Assembly (NCBI RefSeq): GCF_036700095.1
Contig: NZ_CP144918.1
Location: 2,543,001-2,607,000 of the forward strand
Direction of reading: 5' to 3'
DNA length: 64,000 bases
From: Pelagerythrobacter marensis
GTDB lineage: Bacteria > Pseudomonadota > Alphaproteobacteria > Sphingomonadales > Sphingomonadaceae
In this document: in pieces, positions 48,008-55,995 of the stretch
How the letters are laid out: every line of letters begins with the position of its first letter
Numbering within the stretch: position 1 is the first letter of the stretch
Notes under the pieces: generated by a model
Told to the model about the DNA's origin: nothing
Seen by the model: the letters and a program-made list of their open reading frames with translations, nothing else
Databases searched by the model: none
Made by a program: the position numbers and the translations under genes

Positions 48008-50755
48008 ATGTTCCAGACCATAGCCAAATCCATTTTCGGTTCCGCGAACGAGCGTTACGTCAAATCGATCGGCAAGATCGTCAACCAGATCAACGCGCTC
48101 GAAGAACAGATCCAGGCCTTCTCCGACGAAGAGCTGCAAGCGCAGACCGCGAAGTTCCGCGCCCAGTTGGAAGAGGGCAAAACGCTGGATGACATTCTCC
48201 CCGAAGCTTTTGCCACTGTGCGGGAGGCTTCGGTGCGCGTGCTCGGCATGCGGCATTTCGACGTGCAGATGATCGGCGGCGTGGTCCTTCATCGCGGCGA
48301 AATCGCCGAGATGCGGACGGGCGAGGGCAAGACGCTGGTGGCCACGCTGGCGACCTATCTCAATGCGATCGGGGGCAAGGGCGTCCATGTCGTCACCGTG
48401 AACGATTACCTCGCCCGGCGCGATGCCGAGTGGATGGGCCAGCTCTATCGCTGGCTGGGCCTCACGGTCGGGGTTATCGTACCCAATCTTAACGAGCAGC
48501 AGCGGCGCGAAGCCTATGCCGCCGACATCACTTACGGCACCAACAACGAATTCGGTTTCGACTACCTGCGCGACAATATGAAGCACGAGCGCAGCCAGAT
48601 GGTGCAGCGCCCGTTCAACTATGCGATCGTGGACGAGGTGGATTCGATCCTGATCGACGAAGCGCGCACGCCGTTGATCATTTCCGGTCCGACCGAGGAC
48701 AAGAGCGAACTCTACACCACGATCGACGCCATCGTGAAGCAGATCGACGACAGCTTCTACGATGCGGACGAAAAGACCAAGAACATCACCTGGACCGAGG
48801 ACGGGATCGAGAAGGTCGAAGCCATGCTTTCCGAAGCCGGCCTGCTCGAGACCGAGAATCTCTACGATGTTGAGAACACGCAGGTGGTGCACCACCTCGA
48901 CCAGGCGTTGAAAGCCAACATCATGTTCAAGCGGGACACCGATTACATCGTGAAGGACGGGAAAGTCGTCATCATCGACGAATTCACCGGCCGCATGATG
49001 GACGGGCGCCGCTGGTCGAACGGCCTGCACCAGGCGGTCGAAGCCAAGGAAGGGGTCAAGATCGAGCCCGAGAACCAGACGATGGCCTCGATCACCTTCC
49101 AGAACTATTTCCGCATGTATCCCAAGCTTTCCGGCATGACCGGCACGGCTGCCACCGAGGCAGCGGAGTTCTGGGACATTTACAAGATGAACGTGGTCGA
49201 GATCCCCACCAACGTGCCGGTGCAGCGGATCGACGAGGACGACGAATTCTACAAGAACACGGTCGACAAGTTCAAAGCCATCGCCAAGGCCATTCGCGAA
49301 AAGAGCGAGATCGGCCAGCCGGTCCTGGTCGGCACGGTTTCGATCGAGAAATCGGAAATGCTGTCGAAATTCCTCGACGAGGAGGGGGTCAAGCACGCCG
49401 TGCTGAACGCCCGCTTCCACGAGATGGAGGCGCGCATCGTCGCCCAGGCCGGCCGTCTCGGCGCAGTGACCATTGCGACCAACATGGCCGGCCGCGGCAC
49501 CGATATCCAGCTCGGCGGCAATGTCGATTTTCGGATCGAGGACGAACTGGGCGACATGCCCGAAGGGCCGGAGCGCGACGCCGCGATCGAGAAGATCAAG
49601 CAGGAAGTCGCTGCCGAGCGGAACAAGGTGCTCGAAGCCGGCGGCCTGTTCGTGCTCGGCACCGAACGCCACGAATCGCGCCGCATCGACAACCAGCTGC
49701 GCGGTCGTTCGGGCCGCCAGGGGGACCCGGGGCTTTCGCGGTTCTACTTGTGCCTGGAAGACGACCTGCTGCGCATTTTCGGGCCGGACACGCTGTTTGC
49801 GCGGATGATGAACTCCAACCTGGAAGATGGCGAAGCGATCGGGTCGCGCTGGCTTTCCAAGGCGATCGAAACGGCGCAGAAGAAGGTCGAAGCGCGCAAC
49901 TACGACATTCGCAAACAGGTCGTCGAATACGACGACGTGATGAACGATCAGCGCAAGGTGATCTACGAGCAGCGCGCCGAGATCATGGATAGCGAGACCG
50001 TCGACGACGTGGTGGTCGACATGCGTCATGACACGGTCAATGCGATCGTCAGCGAGGCGTGCCCGCCCGGCTCCTATCCCGAACAGTGGAATGTCGAAGG
50101 CCTGAAGGAACGGGTTGCGGACGTCTTCGGGATCGAACCGCCGATCGACGCCTGGATGCAGGAAGACACCCTGGAGCCCGAGTTGATCGAGGAACGCCTG
50201 CGCGCCGAGACCGACGCGATCATGGAGCGCAAGATCGGCGAGAACGATCCGTCGATCTGGCGCCAGGTGGAAAAGTCGATCCTGCTCGAACGGCTGGATT
50301 ATCACTGGAAGGAGCATCTCGCGACGCTCGATGCCTTGCGGCAGGTGGTGTTCCTGCGCGCTTACGCGCAGAAGCAGCCGATCAACGAATACAAGCAGGA
50401 AGCTTTCGGCCTGTTCGAATCGATGCTGCACAAGCTGCGCGAGGACGTGACCGGTATCCTGCTCAAGAGCGAGCTGCGCATCGCCCCGCAACAACAGCAG
50501 TCGCTGCCCGACCTGCCCGATTTCCTGACCGGACATATCGATCCGTTGACCGGACTGGACAATTCGGCCGACGGCGATGGCTCGGCAACGCGCGGCGCCC
50601 TGTTCGGCGCGCTGGCAGGCAGCCCGCGCGCGGCGGCCGGGCCCGGGGGGGCGGTAAGCGAGAACCCCTATGCCGGAATGGACATCAGCCGCAATGCGCC
50701 ATGCCCGTGCGGTTCGGGCAGCAAGTACAAGCATTGCCACGGCGCCGCCGGGTAA
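48008..50755 (+). CDS. secA: Preprotein translocase ATPase SecA
   Basis: 915 residues. The motor that pushes unfolded proteins through SecYEG. Walker [21 protein letters not shown] near residue 101, DEAD-type Walker [15 protein letters not shown] near 207, the conserved [11 protein letters not shown] near 494, and the C-terminal zinc finger [14 protein letters not shown]. Start [15 protein letters not shown] at 48008. A strong terminator follows at 50787-50827, and the prophage begins right after it. Confidence 0.98.
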   Translation: MFQTIAKSIFGSANERYVKSIGKIVNQINALEEQIQAFSDEELQAQTAKFRAQLEEGKTLDDILPEAFATVREASVRVLGMRHFDVQMIGGVVLHRGEIAEMRTGEGKTLVATLATYLNAIGGKGVHVVTVNDYLARRDAEWMGQLYRWLGLTVGVIVPNLNEQQRREAYAADITYGTNNEFGFDYLRDNMKHERSQMVQRPFNYAIVDEVDSILIDEARTPLIISGPTEDKSELYTTIDAIVKQIDDSFYDADEKTKNITWTEDGIEKVEAMLSEAGLLETENLYDVENTQVVHHLDQALKANIMFKRDTDYIVKDGKVVIIDEFTGRMMDGRRWSNGLHQAVEAKEGVKIEPENQTMASITFQNYFRMYPKLSGMTGTAATEAAEFWDIYKMNVVEIPTNVPVQRIDEDDEFYKNTVDKFKAIAKAIREKSEIGQPVLVGTVSIEKSEMLSKFLDEEGVKHAVLNARFHEMEARIVAQAGRLGAVTIATNMAGRGTDIQLGGNVDFRIEDELGDMPEGPERDAAIEKIKQEVAAERNKVLEAGGLFVLGTERHESRRIDNQLRGRSGRQGDPGLSRFYLCLEDDLLRIFGPDTLFARMMNSNLEDGEAIGSRWLSKAIETAQKKVEARNYDIRKQVVEYDDVMNDQRKVIYEQRAEIMDSETVDDVVVDMRHDTVNAIVSEACPPGSYPEQWNVEGLKERVADVFGIEPPIDAWMQEDTLEPELIEERLRAETDAIMERKIGENDPSIWRQVEKSILLERLDYHWKEHLATLDALRQVVFLRAYAQKQPINEYKQEAFGLFESMLHKLREDVTGILLKSELRIAPQQQQSLPDLPDFLTGHIDPLTGLDNSADGDGSATRGALFGALAGSPRAAAGPGGAVSENPYAGMDISRNAPCPCGSGSKYKHCHGAAG

Positions 50756-50786
50756 GGCATTGCAGGAGCCGCCCTTGCGGACATGA

Positions 50787-50827
50787 AAAAGGGCGCGGAG
50801 GGACATGCCCGCCGCGCCCTTTTCACG
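50787..50827 (+). terminator. Intrinsic terminator of secA
   Basis: A perfect 12-base stem, AAAAGGGCGCGG (50787-50798) with CCGCGCCCTTTT (50812-50823), immediately downstream of secA. The AAAA/TTTT ends make it bidirectional; it marks the last host feature before phage-like genes begin. Confidence 0.85.
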
Positions 50828-50948
50828 TCCGCTACCGAGTGGCTCCCCGAGTTGGATTCGGTTTGCATCGTTAAACTCCCGTGTTGTAACGTTTTTGCTC
50901 TTGAAGTGATGGAAGTGTGCCCCCAGGGATGCCCCCAAATGCGAACTG
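50824..50948. other. Putative left prophage junction
   Basis: About 125 bases with no ORF between the secA terminator and the alpA stop. It contains two tandem copies of TGCCCCCA spaced by 12 bases (near 50919-50936), a motif type often seen beside integrase or att regions in alphaproteobacterial elements. The composition shifts to AT-richer in GTAACGTTTTTGCTCTTG. It is the natural place for attL, but no matching attR is in the window. Confidence 0.35.
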
Positions 50949-51167
50949 CTAGGCCTGGTCGAGGTGCTCGAGCTGGCGACGCTTCCAGGCTTCCACTTCA
51001 CACTCCGGCCATGCGACTCGGCCGCCGCCGATCGGCACCGGCTTGGGAAATTCGCCCTCGGCGATCCGTCGGTAGATTGTGGTGCGGTGAAGTGAGGTTT
51101 CGGCAACCACGTCCTTCATCTTGAGGAGGCGGCCGATCGGGCGGTCGAGAGAGGCGGTCTCGGTCAT
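50949..51167 (-). CDS. AlpA family phage regulator
   Basis: 72 residues. The AlpA/MerR-like helix-turn-helix reads LLKMKDVVAETSLHRTTIYR with the following RRIAEGEFPKPVPIGGGRVA, ending VAWPECEVEAWKRR. AlpA proteins activate excision or integrase-linked genes of prophages and islands. Start ATG at 51167 with GGAGACC upstream. It is the last gene of the minus-strand train, nearest the left junction; no integrase lies next to it, which is unusual. Confidence 0.85.
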   Translation of the reverse strand: MTETASLDRPIGRLLKMKDVVAETSLHRTTIYRRIAEGEFPKPVPIGGGRVAWPECEVEAWKRRQLEHLDQA

Positions 51168-51182
51168 TGCGGTGGTCTCCAG

Positions 51183-51344
51183 TCAATGCTCGGCCTGGCG
51201 ACCGAGGCGAGTGACAATGCGGTGGAAAAGTGCCTCAGCTCGGAAGATCGATATCCCCAAGCGCGTCGCGGCGACTTGAAGTGAGCGGCCTTCGGCCAGC
51301 TGATCGGCAAGACGATCCATGTCGTGCTCGTCCGTGGTGCTCAT
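51183..51344 (-). CDS. Small 53-residue HTH-like phage protein
   Basis: Begins MSTTDEHDMDRLADQLAEGR and continues with SLQVAATRLGISIFRAEALF, a short helix-turn-helix-like stretch, ending in a basic RIVTRLGRQAEH. Its ATG overlaps the stop of the upstream gene (ATGA), which supports it being a real member of the coupled train. No family is named with confidence; a small DNA-binding role is inference from the HTH-like spacing only. Confidence 0.6.
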   Translation of the reverse strand: MSTTDEHDMDRLADQLAEGRSLQVAATRLGISIFRAEALFHRIVTRLGRQAEH

Positions 51345-51529
51345 GGGGAACCTTTGCGGCGCGGCTGTCCGACCACCGCCTTGATGCGATCGACGCGCGC
51401 GTGCCCGGCATCGGTCAGTCGATACTTGCCGTCCACGTTCCGTAGAAATCCGCGACGGACGAGTTCGGCGCGCATGCGGTGAAATGGGGTGTTCTGAGGT
51501 GGCAGGTGAGACGCTTCGCAGTGCTTCAT
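51341..51529 (-). CDS. Small 62-residue winged-helix-like phage protein
   Basis: Starts MKHCEASHLPPQNTPFHRMR and continues AELVRRGFLRNVDGKYRLTD AGHARV in one frame, a compact winged-helix pattern (recognition helix then wing GKYRLTD). The C-terminus is basic (RIKAVVGQPRRKGSP). A GGGGAGAGG ribosome site lies upstream and the ATG overlaps the stop of the 41-residue gene before it. The frame is open further up, but the upstream part is better explained by that other gene. Probable DNA-binding protein. Confidence 0.6.
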   Translation of the reverse strand: MKHCEASHLPPQNTPFHRMRAELVRRGFLRNVDGKYRLTDAGHARVDRIKAVVGQPRRKGSP

Positions 51530-51651
51530 TTCGCGAGGCCTCTCCCCGCCGGCCTCCGCCAGATCACGATTGGCCCGAGCTTCCAGACCTTCACCTGGTA
51601 GATGCCCCATAGATCGCGGCAGGTGTGCGTTCTCGAGCGGATCAACAGCAT
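51526..51651 (-). CDS. Small 41-residue phage protein
   Basis: A short frame encoding MLLIRSRTHTCRDLWGIYQV then KVWKLGPIVIWRRPAGRGLAK. It begins with an ATG 8 bases after GGGGAGGT, one of the strongest ribosome sites in the train, and its stop overlaps the next ATG. The sequence is basic and aromatic. Function unknown. An exact 17-base repeat (see repeat entries) covers its last codons. Confidence 0.55.
   Translation of the reverse strand: MLLIRSRTHTCRDLWGIYQVKVWKLGPIVIWRRPAGRGLAK
51528..51544 (+). repeat. 17-base direct repeat, copy 1
   Basis: ATTTCGCGAGGCCTCTC, identical to 62484-62500 near the terminase genes and in the same orientation. In this copy it encodes the end of the 41-residue ORF and, on the minus strand, part of the ribosome site of the next gene. 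Confidence 0.75.
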
Positions 51652-51672
51652 TCTCGGACCTCCCCAGGTTGC

Positions 51673-52281
51673 TCACTGTTTGCGACCCTCCGCGCGCGCC
51701 CAATTGAGGCGCTTGGCGACTTCCTCGCAGCCGCCGCGATCGGGATGGGCTTCGGCCATCTTCGCGCGCCAGGCGGCGTCGATCTGTTCGAGAGTGGCGT
51801 CGGGCTTTACGCCCAGGACCTGCCACCACTGTTCGGGAGCGGGCAGCTGCTGGAACCCGGCAAACGCCTGCTCAAGACTACCGACGCCCCAACGTTCGAT
51901 GCCGCGCAGAGCATCGATGTGTTTGGCGATTGCGGCGATGTTGTCGGCAACCCTGTCCCACTTGTCGCAGGCCATTGCCGTGTCGCGACCGTTGAGGCGG
52001 AAATAGAGCGCGGCACCGGGATCGTCCGGCAGGCGACGGTTGGAGCGGGGCAAACCGTCGAGGCGCAGTTCGACGTTTGTCGACAGTATGATGTCGCTTG
52101 CGCCGAGGCGCTCGAGCTCGTGCTGAAGGCGCAGGCGCGCGTCGGCGATCGACAGGGATTTCTTGCTGGTCCAGCTGCCCGAGTGGTCGGCGCGGCCGAA
52201 TGTCGCCGATTTGCGACGCTGGGGCGGCGTGCGCGGCCGGCCGAGGGGCCAGGTCAGCGGGAATGCGGTTGCGTTTGTCAT
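51673..52281 (-). CDS. J-domain (DnaJ-like) phage protein
   Basis: 202 residues. The C-terminal J-domain reads QWWQVLGVKPDATLEQIDAA then WRAKMAEAHPDRGGCEEVAKR with the invariant HPD. Such proteins recruit and stimulate DnaK/Hsp70. The N-terminal about 130 residues are unique (WPLGRPRTPPQRRKSATFGR, and a predicted helical LRLQHELERLGASDIILS) and may bind phage replication proteins. J-domain proteins occur in many alphaproteobacterial phages, where they may remodel replication complexes. The next gene starts as GTG/other frame overlapping its stop. Confidence 0.85.
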   Translation of the reverse strand: MTNATAFPLTWPLGRPRTPPQRRKSATFGRADHSGSWTSKKSLSIADARLRLQHELERLGASDIILSTNVELRLDGLPRSNRRLPDDPGAALYFRLNGRDTAMACDKWDRVADNIAAIAKHIDALRGIERWGVGSLEQAFAGFQQLPAPEQWWQVLGVKPDATLEQIDAAWRAKMAEAHPDRGGCEEVAKRLNWARAEGRKQ

Positions 52282-52568
52282 CAGTCGCTCCCATTCTCAG
52301 TTCGAGCGCGCCCGCGCTGCCGGGCGGCGCGCGCTGCTCTCCAGGCCTCGAAAGCCTGCGCGTGCTCCGGGCACAGATCCTTTCCGGGGGCAGGGGACGT
52401 CGCGCAGTTTCCGCAGATCGGTGCATCGCAGGTTCCGCTTCGCGTTTCCGGCGCTTTCCAATCGCAGAGGAGATTGGCCGGCCGCCCGCAGTTACAGCGC
52501 CGGCGGCGCCCGGATCCGCAAACGATCGCGATCCCGCCATTCGGAAGGCTGATCAGATCGCACGTCAT
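52281..52568 (-). CDS. Cysteine-rich phage protein with zinc-finger-like clusters
   Basis: 95 residues beginning MTCDLISLPNGGIAIVCGSG. Cysteine pairs CNCGRPANLLC, CDAPICGNC and CPEHAQAF are spaced like zinc ligands. It starts from ATG at 52568 overlapping the stop of the upstream gene. The basic tail ARAARQRGRART suggests nucleic-acid binding. No named family; a zinc-binding regulator is inference. Confidence 0.6.
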   Translation of the reverse strand: MTCDLISLPNGGIAIVCGSGRRRRCNCGRPANLLCDWKAPETRSGTCDAPICGNCATSPAPGKDLCPEHAQAFEAWRAARAARQRGRARTENGSD

Positions 52569-52801
52569 TCCGGCGCCGCCTTGAACGGAGCGAAGTGGCA
52601 ACAGCCGAGATCGCCACGGGTCGCGCAGAAAGGGCACGGCTCACGGTTTTCGCGCGGCGGGCGACGGTCGTTTGCGGTTTGCGGCTGCGACATGGCCGCG
52701 ACCGTTTTGCGGTGGGGAAGGTTGGCCATCGCCGTCCCGGAGAGGCGCTTTGCGTCCCGGTAGCGTTCGGCAAAAGCCCGGGCGTCGGCGACGAGGTTCA
52801 T
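52565..52801 (-). CDS. 78-residue phage protein with CPFC motif
   Basis: Begins MNLVADARAFAERYRDAKRL and has a C-terminal CPFCATRGDLGCCHF cluster, another small zinc-finger-like signature. It is coupled (ATGA) to both neighbours: the ParB-like gene upstream and the cysteine-rich gene downstream. Function unknown. Confidence 0.6.
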   Translation of the reverse strand: MNLVADARAFAERYRDAKRLSGTAMANLPHRKTVAAMSQPQTANDRRPPRENREPCPFCATRGDLGCCHFAPFKAAPE

Positions 52802-54804
52802 TCGGCCGGCTCCAGCGCTTCGGAGGGCCGGCTGGTGGCGGATGCCCTCTTACCGCGCTTTGCGCGCGCGCCGTCCTCGGCTCCGCGAGGACTACCCTCG
52901 CCGAAGGAAAGGAGTGGATGGACCCAGCGTTTGGCGGCAGCGGACTGCGAGCCGCCGCATTCGCCCTGCAGCGCGGCCGAGACGGCGCCGGATACGGCCT
53001 TGTCCTTTTGCTTGTGCCAGGACTTGAATGCGTCCGGATCGACGAAAGGTTGCGCCATGGCGAGGCGCTGGAGCTTGCCGAACAGGCCGACGAATGCCGG
53101 GGTCGGCTGCCACAGGATGCGCAGCGCCTCTGCATCGCCGTCGGCCCGCTGTGCGAGTTCGTCGTGCACGGCGATGCGCCATCCCGGCGTATTCGCGCTG
53201 CGTTCCAGCGCGAGGCCGGCGAGGACGGCCTCGGCCAGGTGGCGCTCGCCTTCCGGAAGTTCGAGCCAGGCGACGAAAGAGCTCACCGGGTCGGGGTCGA
53301 CCATCCATTCGGCCGAACTCACGTCGCCGAGCGCTTCATGCCAGAGGTGGTGGGCGACCGTATCGTCGACCCATGATTTGACCTTGTCGCGCGGCTCTGC
53401 GTCTCGCGCGTACGCCCATTCTTCCCCGGCGAGGCCTCGGGCCCCGACCGCGCTCTTGCGGCCGCCGCCGAAAGAATCGGCAAGGGCGATGCGGAGTTGG
53501 GCCCAGGTGAGATAGTCGCGTGCGAGGGTGCCGCCGAGCGCAGCGTCGCGTATGAGAAGTGCGCGCAGGATCTCGCGGCGGAGCGAGCGAACGACCTGCA
53601 GTCCGTCGGCCGTCAGACCATGTTCGTCCCGCACGATCTCGCGCGCGCGCTGGCCGTAAGTGCTGTCCGGGTTGTCGATCGCCTCGCCGCAGATCGGGGC
53701 AATGTCGGCGTCACGCGCCGGCGATTGGCCGGGTTTGGCGACGGCGCGCTGCGCAGCCTTGCGCGCCTTGCGGCTCGCCCACCAGAAGCGCGGTTCCCAC
53801 TCGCCTTCGTCGTCGATCTCGATCGTGGCGACAATATCGGCGCCCTGCGCTTCCTTCGGCAGCAGCAGCCGATCCTTTCGGCGTGTAGCCGAAATCTCGA
53901 GCTGGACGTCCGGATAGCCGGCAATCGTGGGCGGTGAAGCCTGAAAGCGAAGATCGCGGTCCTGCACGTCCTCGCGAACCTGATTGCGCAGGACTTCGAA
54001 CTTTTCTTCGGCCAGGCGGCGGAGCAGCGTCTCGTCGGTTACGCGGCCGCGCCAGGGCGCGTCATCCGGGCCGTCGGCAAAGAGGTCCAGCTCGAACCGG
54101 CCGCCGGCAGATCGATAGATCGCTTCGCCGACGAACAGGAGAAGGCGACCGAGTTCCCGATCGCCCACCTTGAGGAACGCGCGAATCTTGACCGGAGATG
54201 CTTCCCACGTCGATAGCGACCGGAAATGTAGCCAGGCGGCGCGCTGCAAATCGGTGTCCTCGGTTGCAGCATAGGCCTGGGCCTGATCGTAGGAGATTTC
54301 GCCGGCCGAATAGGCGTCGAATATCTCCGGCTGCAGCTGGCCGAGACGCAGTTGTCGGCGCACCCAGTCGGGCGACTGGCCGATCCGGGTCGCGATCGCT
54401 TCGACCGTTTCGCCGAGTTCGACCGCCCGGGCGATCGCCTTGTGCACCTCGTAACCGCGAAGATCGCGTCGCAGCAGGTTTTCGCCAAGCGAGTCGAGAA
54501 CGATCTGGCCCTCGGGTTCGTCGCGCAGTTCGGCCTTGATCGGAAAATCGGCCGGCAGACGACCGTCGGCGATCGCCAGGCCGATGGCGCGCCAGCGGCG
54601 ACCGCCGGCCCAGACACCGAATTTGGCCTTTCCGGCCCATTTTGCCTTCGGCGGCGCGGTATGGAGCAGCAGCTGCTGCAGCTGCCCCTCTTCGACGATC
54701 GACGCGGCGAGCACCTCGACCGCAGCGCAATCCTCCTCGTTGTAGCGGACGTTGAGCGGCGAGATCGCCAGTTCGGCATGGGTGTAGGTTCGTTGTTCGG
54801 TCAT
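52798..54804 (-). CDS. ParB/RepB-like DNA-binding protein, large
   Basis: 668 residues. The N-terminal half is ParB-like: PLNVRYNEEDCAAVEVLAAS, GGRRWRAIGLA near residue 67, SLGENLLRRDLRGYEVHKAI near 103, and the HTH IATRIGQSPDWVRRQLRLGQ near 136. A large C-terminal half is unusual (AREIVRDEHGLTADGLQVVR and LPEGERHLAEAVLAGLALER). Such long ParB-like proteins occur in phages and plasmids of alphaproteobacteria, where they may bind DNA as regulators or nucleases; no ParA partner is nearby. It is the largest gene in the train and the last full-size one before GapR. Confidence 0.82.
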   Translation of the reverse strand: MTEQRTYTHAELAISPLNVRYNEEDCAAVEVLAASIVEEGQLQQLLLHTAPPKAKWAGKAKFGVWAGGRRWRAIGLAIADGRLPADFPIKAELRDEPEGQIVLDSLGENLLRRDLRGYEVHKAIARAVELGETVEAIATRIGQSPDWVRRQLRLGQLQPEIFDAYSAGEISYDQAQAYAATEDTDLQRAAWLHFRSLSTWEASPVKIRAFLKVGDRELGRLLLFVGEAIYRSAGGRFELDLFADGPDDAPWRGRVTDETLLRRLAEEKFEVLRNQVREDVQDRDLRFQASPPTIAGYPDVQLEISATRRKDRLLLPKEAQGADIVATIEIDDEGEWEPRFWWASRKARKAAQRAVAKPGQSPARDADIAPICGEAIDNPDSTYGQRAREIVRDEHGLTADGLQVVRSLRREILRALLIRDAALGGTLARDYLTWAQLRIALADSFGGGRKSAVGARGLAGEEWAYARDAEPRDKVKSWVDDTVAHHLWHEALGDVSSAEWMVDPDPVSSFVAWLELPEGERHLAEAVLAGLALERSANTPGWRIAVHDELAQRADGDAEALRILWQPTPAFVGLFGKLQRLAMAQPFVDPDAFKSWHKQKDKAVSGAVSAALQGECGGSQSAAAKRWVHPLLSFGEGSPRGAEDGARAKRGKRASATSRPSEALEPAE

Positions 54805-54962
54805 GGCCGTTGGTCTCCGTTCGGCGGGGAAAGGCCGCGCGCGGCCCGTTCGCGGCGGTGCAGATCGAGAAGGCGCTGATCGCGCTCGTCGAGGGGGAGG
54901 ATGGGTTGCGATGGCGACGTAGGGGGAGGGCGGTGGCGCCTGGAGAAGAAGGGGAACCGCAT
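54801..54962 (-). CDS. Small 53-residue basic phage protein
   Basis: Starts [20 protein letters not shown] and continues with a charged helix LDERDQRLLDLHRRERAARG. The start ATG overlaps the stop of gapR-like gene (TGATG) and its stop overlaps ParB-like start (ATGA); so it is tightly embedded in the operon. Proline-rich then helical; no family recognised. Confidence 0.5.
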   Translation of the reverse strand: MRFPFFSRRHRPPPTSPSQPILPLDERDQRLLDLHRRERAARGLSPPNGDQRP

Positions 54963-55198
54963 CAGCTCATCCCCAGTGCGGCTTTATAGGTCTCGAGGGT
55001 CGCTTCCATTTCCGCGCGATCGTCCGGCTTCATCTTTCGAAGCCGAACGATCTGGCGCATCATTTTGCTGTCGTAGCCGACGGCCTTTCCCTCGGCGTAG
55101 ACATCGCGAATGTCGTCGGCGATGCCCTTCTTTTCCTCCTCGAGGCGTTCGATGCGCTCTATCAGCAGGCGCAGGCGATCGTCGGTGGCTTCAGCCAT
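54962..55198 (-). CDS. GapR family DNA-binding protein (DUF2312)
   Basis: 78 residues starting [20 protein letters not shown], then a coiled coil with [20 protein letters not shown] and [20 protein letters not shown]. This is the DUF2312/GapR signature; Caulobacter GapR is a nucleoid protein that clamps overtwisted DNA ahead of replication and transcription. A phage copy may support phage replication or mimic the host protein. The start at 55198 was chosen over an ATG 12 codons upstream because the family begins MAE/MAD. It overlaps the upstream stop by 8 bases. Confidence 0.9.
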   Translation of the reverse strand: MAEATDDRLRLLIERIERLEEEKKGIADDIRDVYAEGKAVGYDSKMMRQIVRLRKMKPDDRAEMEATLETYKAALGMS

Positions 55199-55514
55199 GA
55201 GCCTTCTCCAGCTGCCCCTCGAAGAAGGTGACACCTTCGCGCTGAGCAGCTGCCTTTAGCCCCTCCCGCATGCGCTCGGCGTCGTGGAGCGCAAGCGATG
55301 CGGCAAGGCCGAACGCCGTCATCGAAATCATGGGGTTGCTCGCCCGATCGAGCACTTCGAGCATGCTCGTTCGCGCGGAGGCAGCAGCATGGCAGGCGAT
55401 ATCGACAATCTCGTCGACGGCGCTCGCGGGAATGTTGCCCTCACAGGAGAGCAAATGGGCGCGCAGGTCCGCGCGCGGAAAGTCGGGGAACTCGAGAGTG
55501 GCGAATTTCTTCAT
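55191..55514 (-). CDS. Phage protein of unknown function, 107 residues
   Basis: Starts [20 protein letters not shown] after GGGAGA. It is largely helical ([20 protein letters not shown] and [20 protein letters not shown]) and resembles small phage regulators in composition, but no family is recognised. Its ATG overlaps the stop of the transmembrane micro-gene (ATGA), and its stop overlaps the GapR-like start. Confidence 0.6.
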   Translation of the reverse strand: MKKFATLEFPDFPRADLRAHLLSCEGNIPASAVDEIVDIACHAAASARTSMLEVLDRASNPMISMTAFGLAASLALHDAERMREGLKAAAQREGVTFFEGQLEKAHG

Positions 55515-55633
55515 CGGTAGGTCTCCCACAGAGTGGCGAGGGCAAGGCCCAGTGCGATCAGGCTCAGCAGCGCGGCAGCCAAGGCGATACGGCGGCGCGC
55601 ATCCCCTGCGAACGGGTCGACACCGCCGGACAT
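55511..55633 (-). CDS. One-helix membrane micro-protein, 40 residues
   Basis: Encodes MSGGVDPFAGDARRRIALAA followed by [20 protein letters not shown]: a single transmembrane helix of about 21 residues after a cationic RRR. Both ends overlap neighbour genes (TGATG at the start, ATGA at the end). By analogy with other phages it could be an inner-membrane exclusion or small lysis-type factor; that is inference. Confidence 0.6.
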   Translation of the reverse strand: MSGGVDPFAGDARRRIALAAALLSLIALGLALATLWETYR

Positions 55634-55995
55634 CACGCCGCCACCTTCTCGGGCTTGTCGGTCAGAGCGTTGCGGAGCTTTCGGGCGAAGGCCTCGTCGC
55701 AGGCTTCCTGCGTCGGACGGACTTTCCGGAAGCCGATGCAGGCATAGAACAGGCGAGCCGGCCGGCCCTCGAAGGCCAGGCCGCTGATGAGAAGGCCGGG
55801 GTCGTCGATTGCCTCACCTTCATCCAGGCCGGACACGCGCAGGAGAGTTCCGCGCGCAATTCCTCGTGCAAATGGGCGATCCGGGAAGGGTTGGATACAG
55901 CGGGCCAGGTCGCCGACCTGCCAGTCCTCGTTCCAACTCCGCTCGTCGCGCAGCTGGGGCGGGACCGGATTTTTCCTGAACAGGCCGAACATCAT
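55633..55995 (-). CDS. Phage protein of unknown function, 120 residues
   Basis: Starts MMFGLFRKNPVPPQLRDERS or one codon later. A beta-rich middle (WQVGDLARCIQPFPDRPFAR and GTLLRVSGLDEGEAIDDPG) suggests a small SH3-like barrel. The C-terminal TQEACDEAFARKLRNALTDK is a short helix. Its ATG overlaps the stop of the upstream XRE-type gene; its stop overlaps the membrane micro-gene. No family known. Confidence 0.6.
   Translation of the reverse strand: MMFGLFRKNPVPPQLRDERSWNEDWQVGDLARCIQPFPDRPFARGIARGTLLRVSGLDEGEAIDDPGLLISGLAFEGRPARLFYACIGFRKVRPTQEACDEAFARKLRNALTDKPEKVAA

Noticed and set aside
47624-51106. A 1160-codon open frame on the minus strand across secA
   Set aside because: It is a mirror of secA in a high-GC region, with no recognisable domain; secA on the plus strand has complete motifs.
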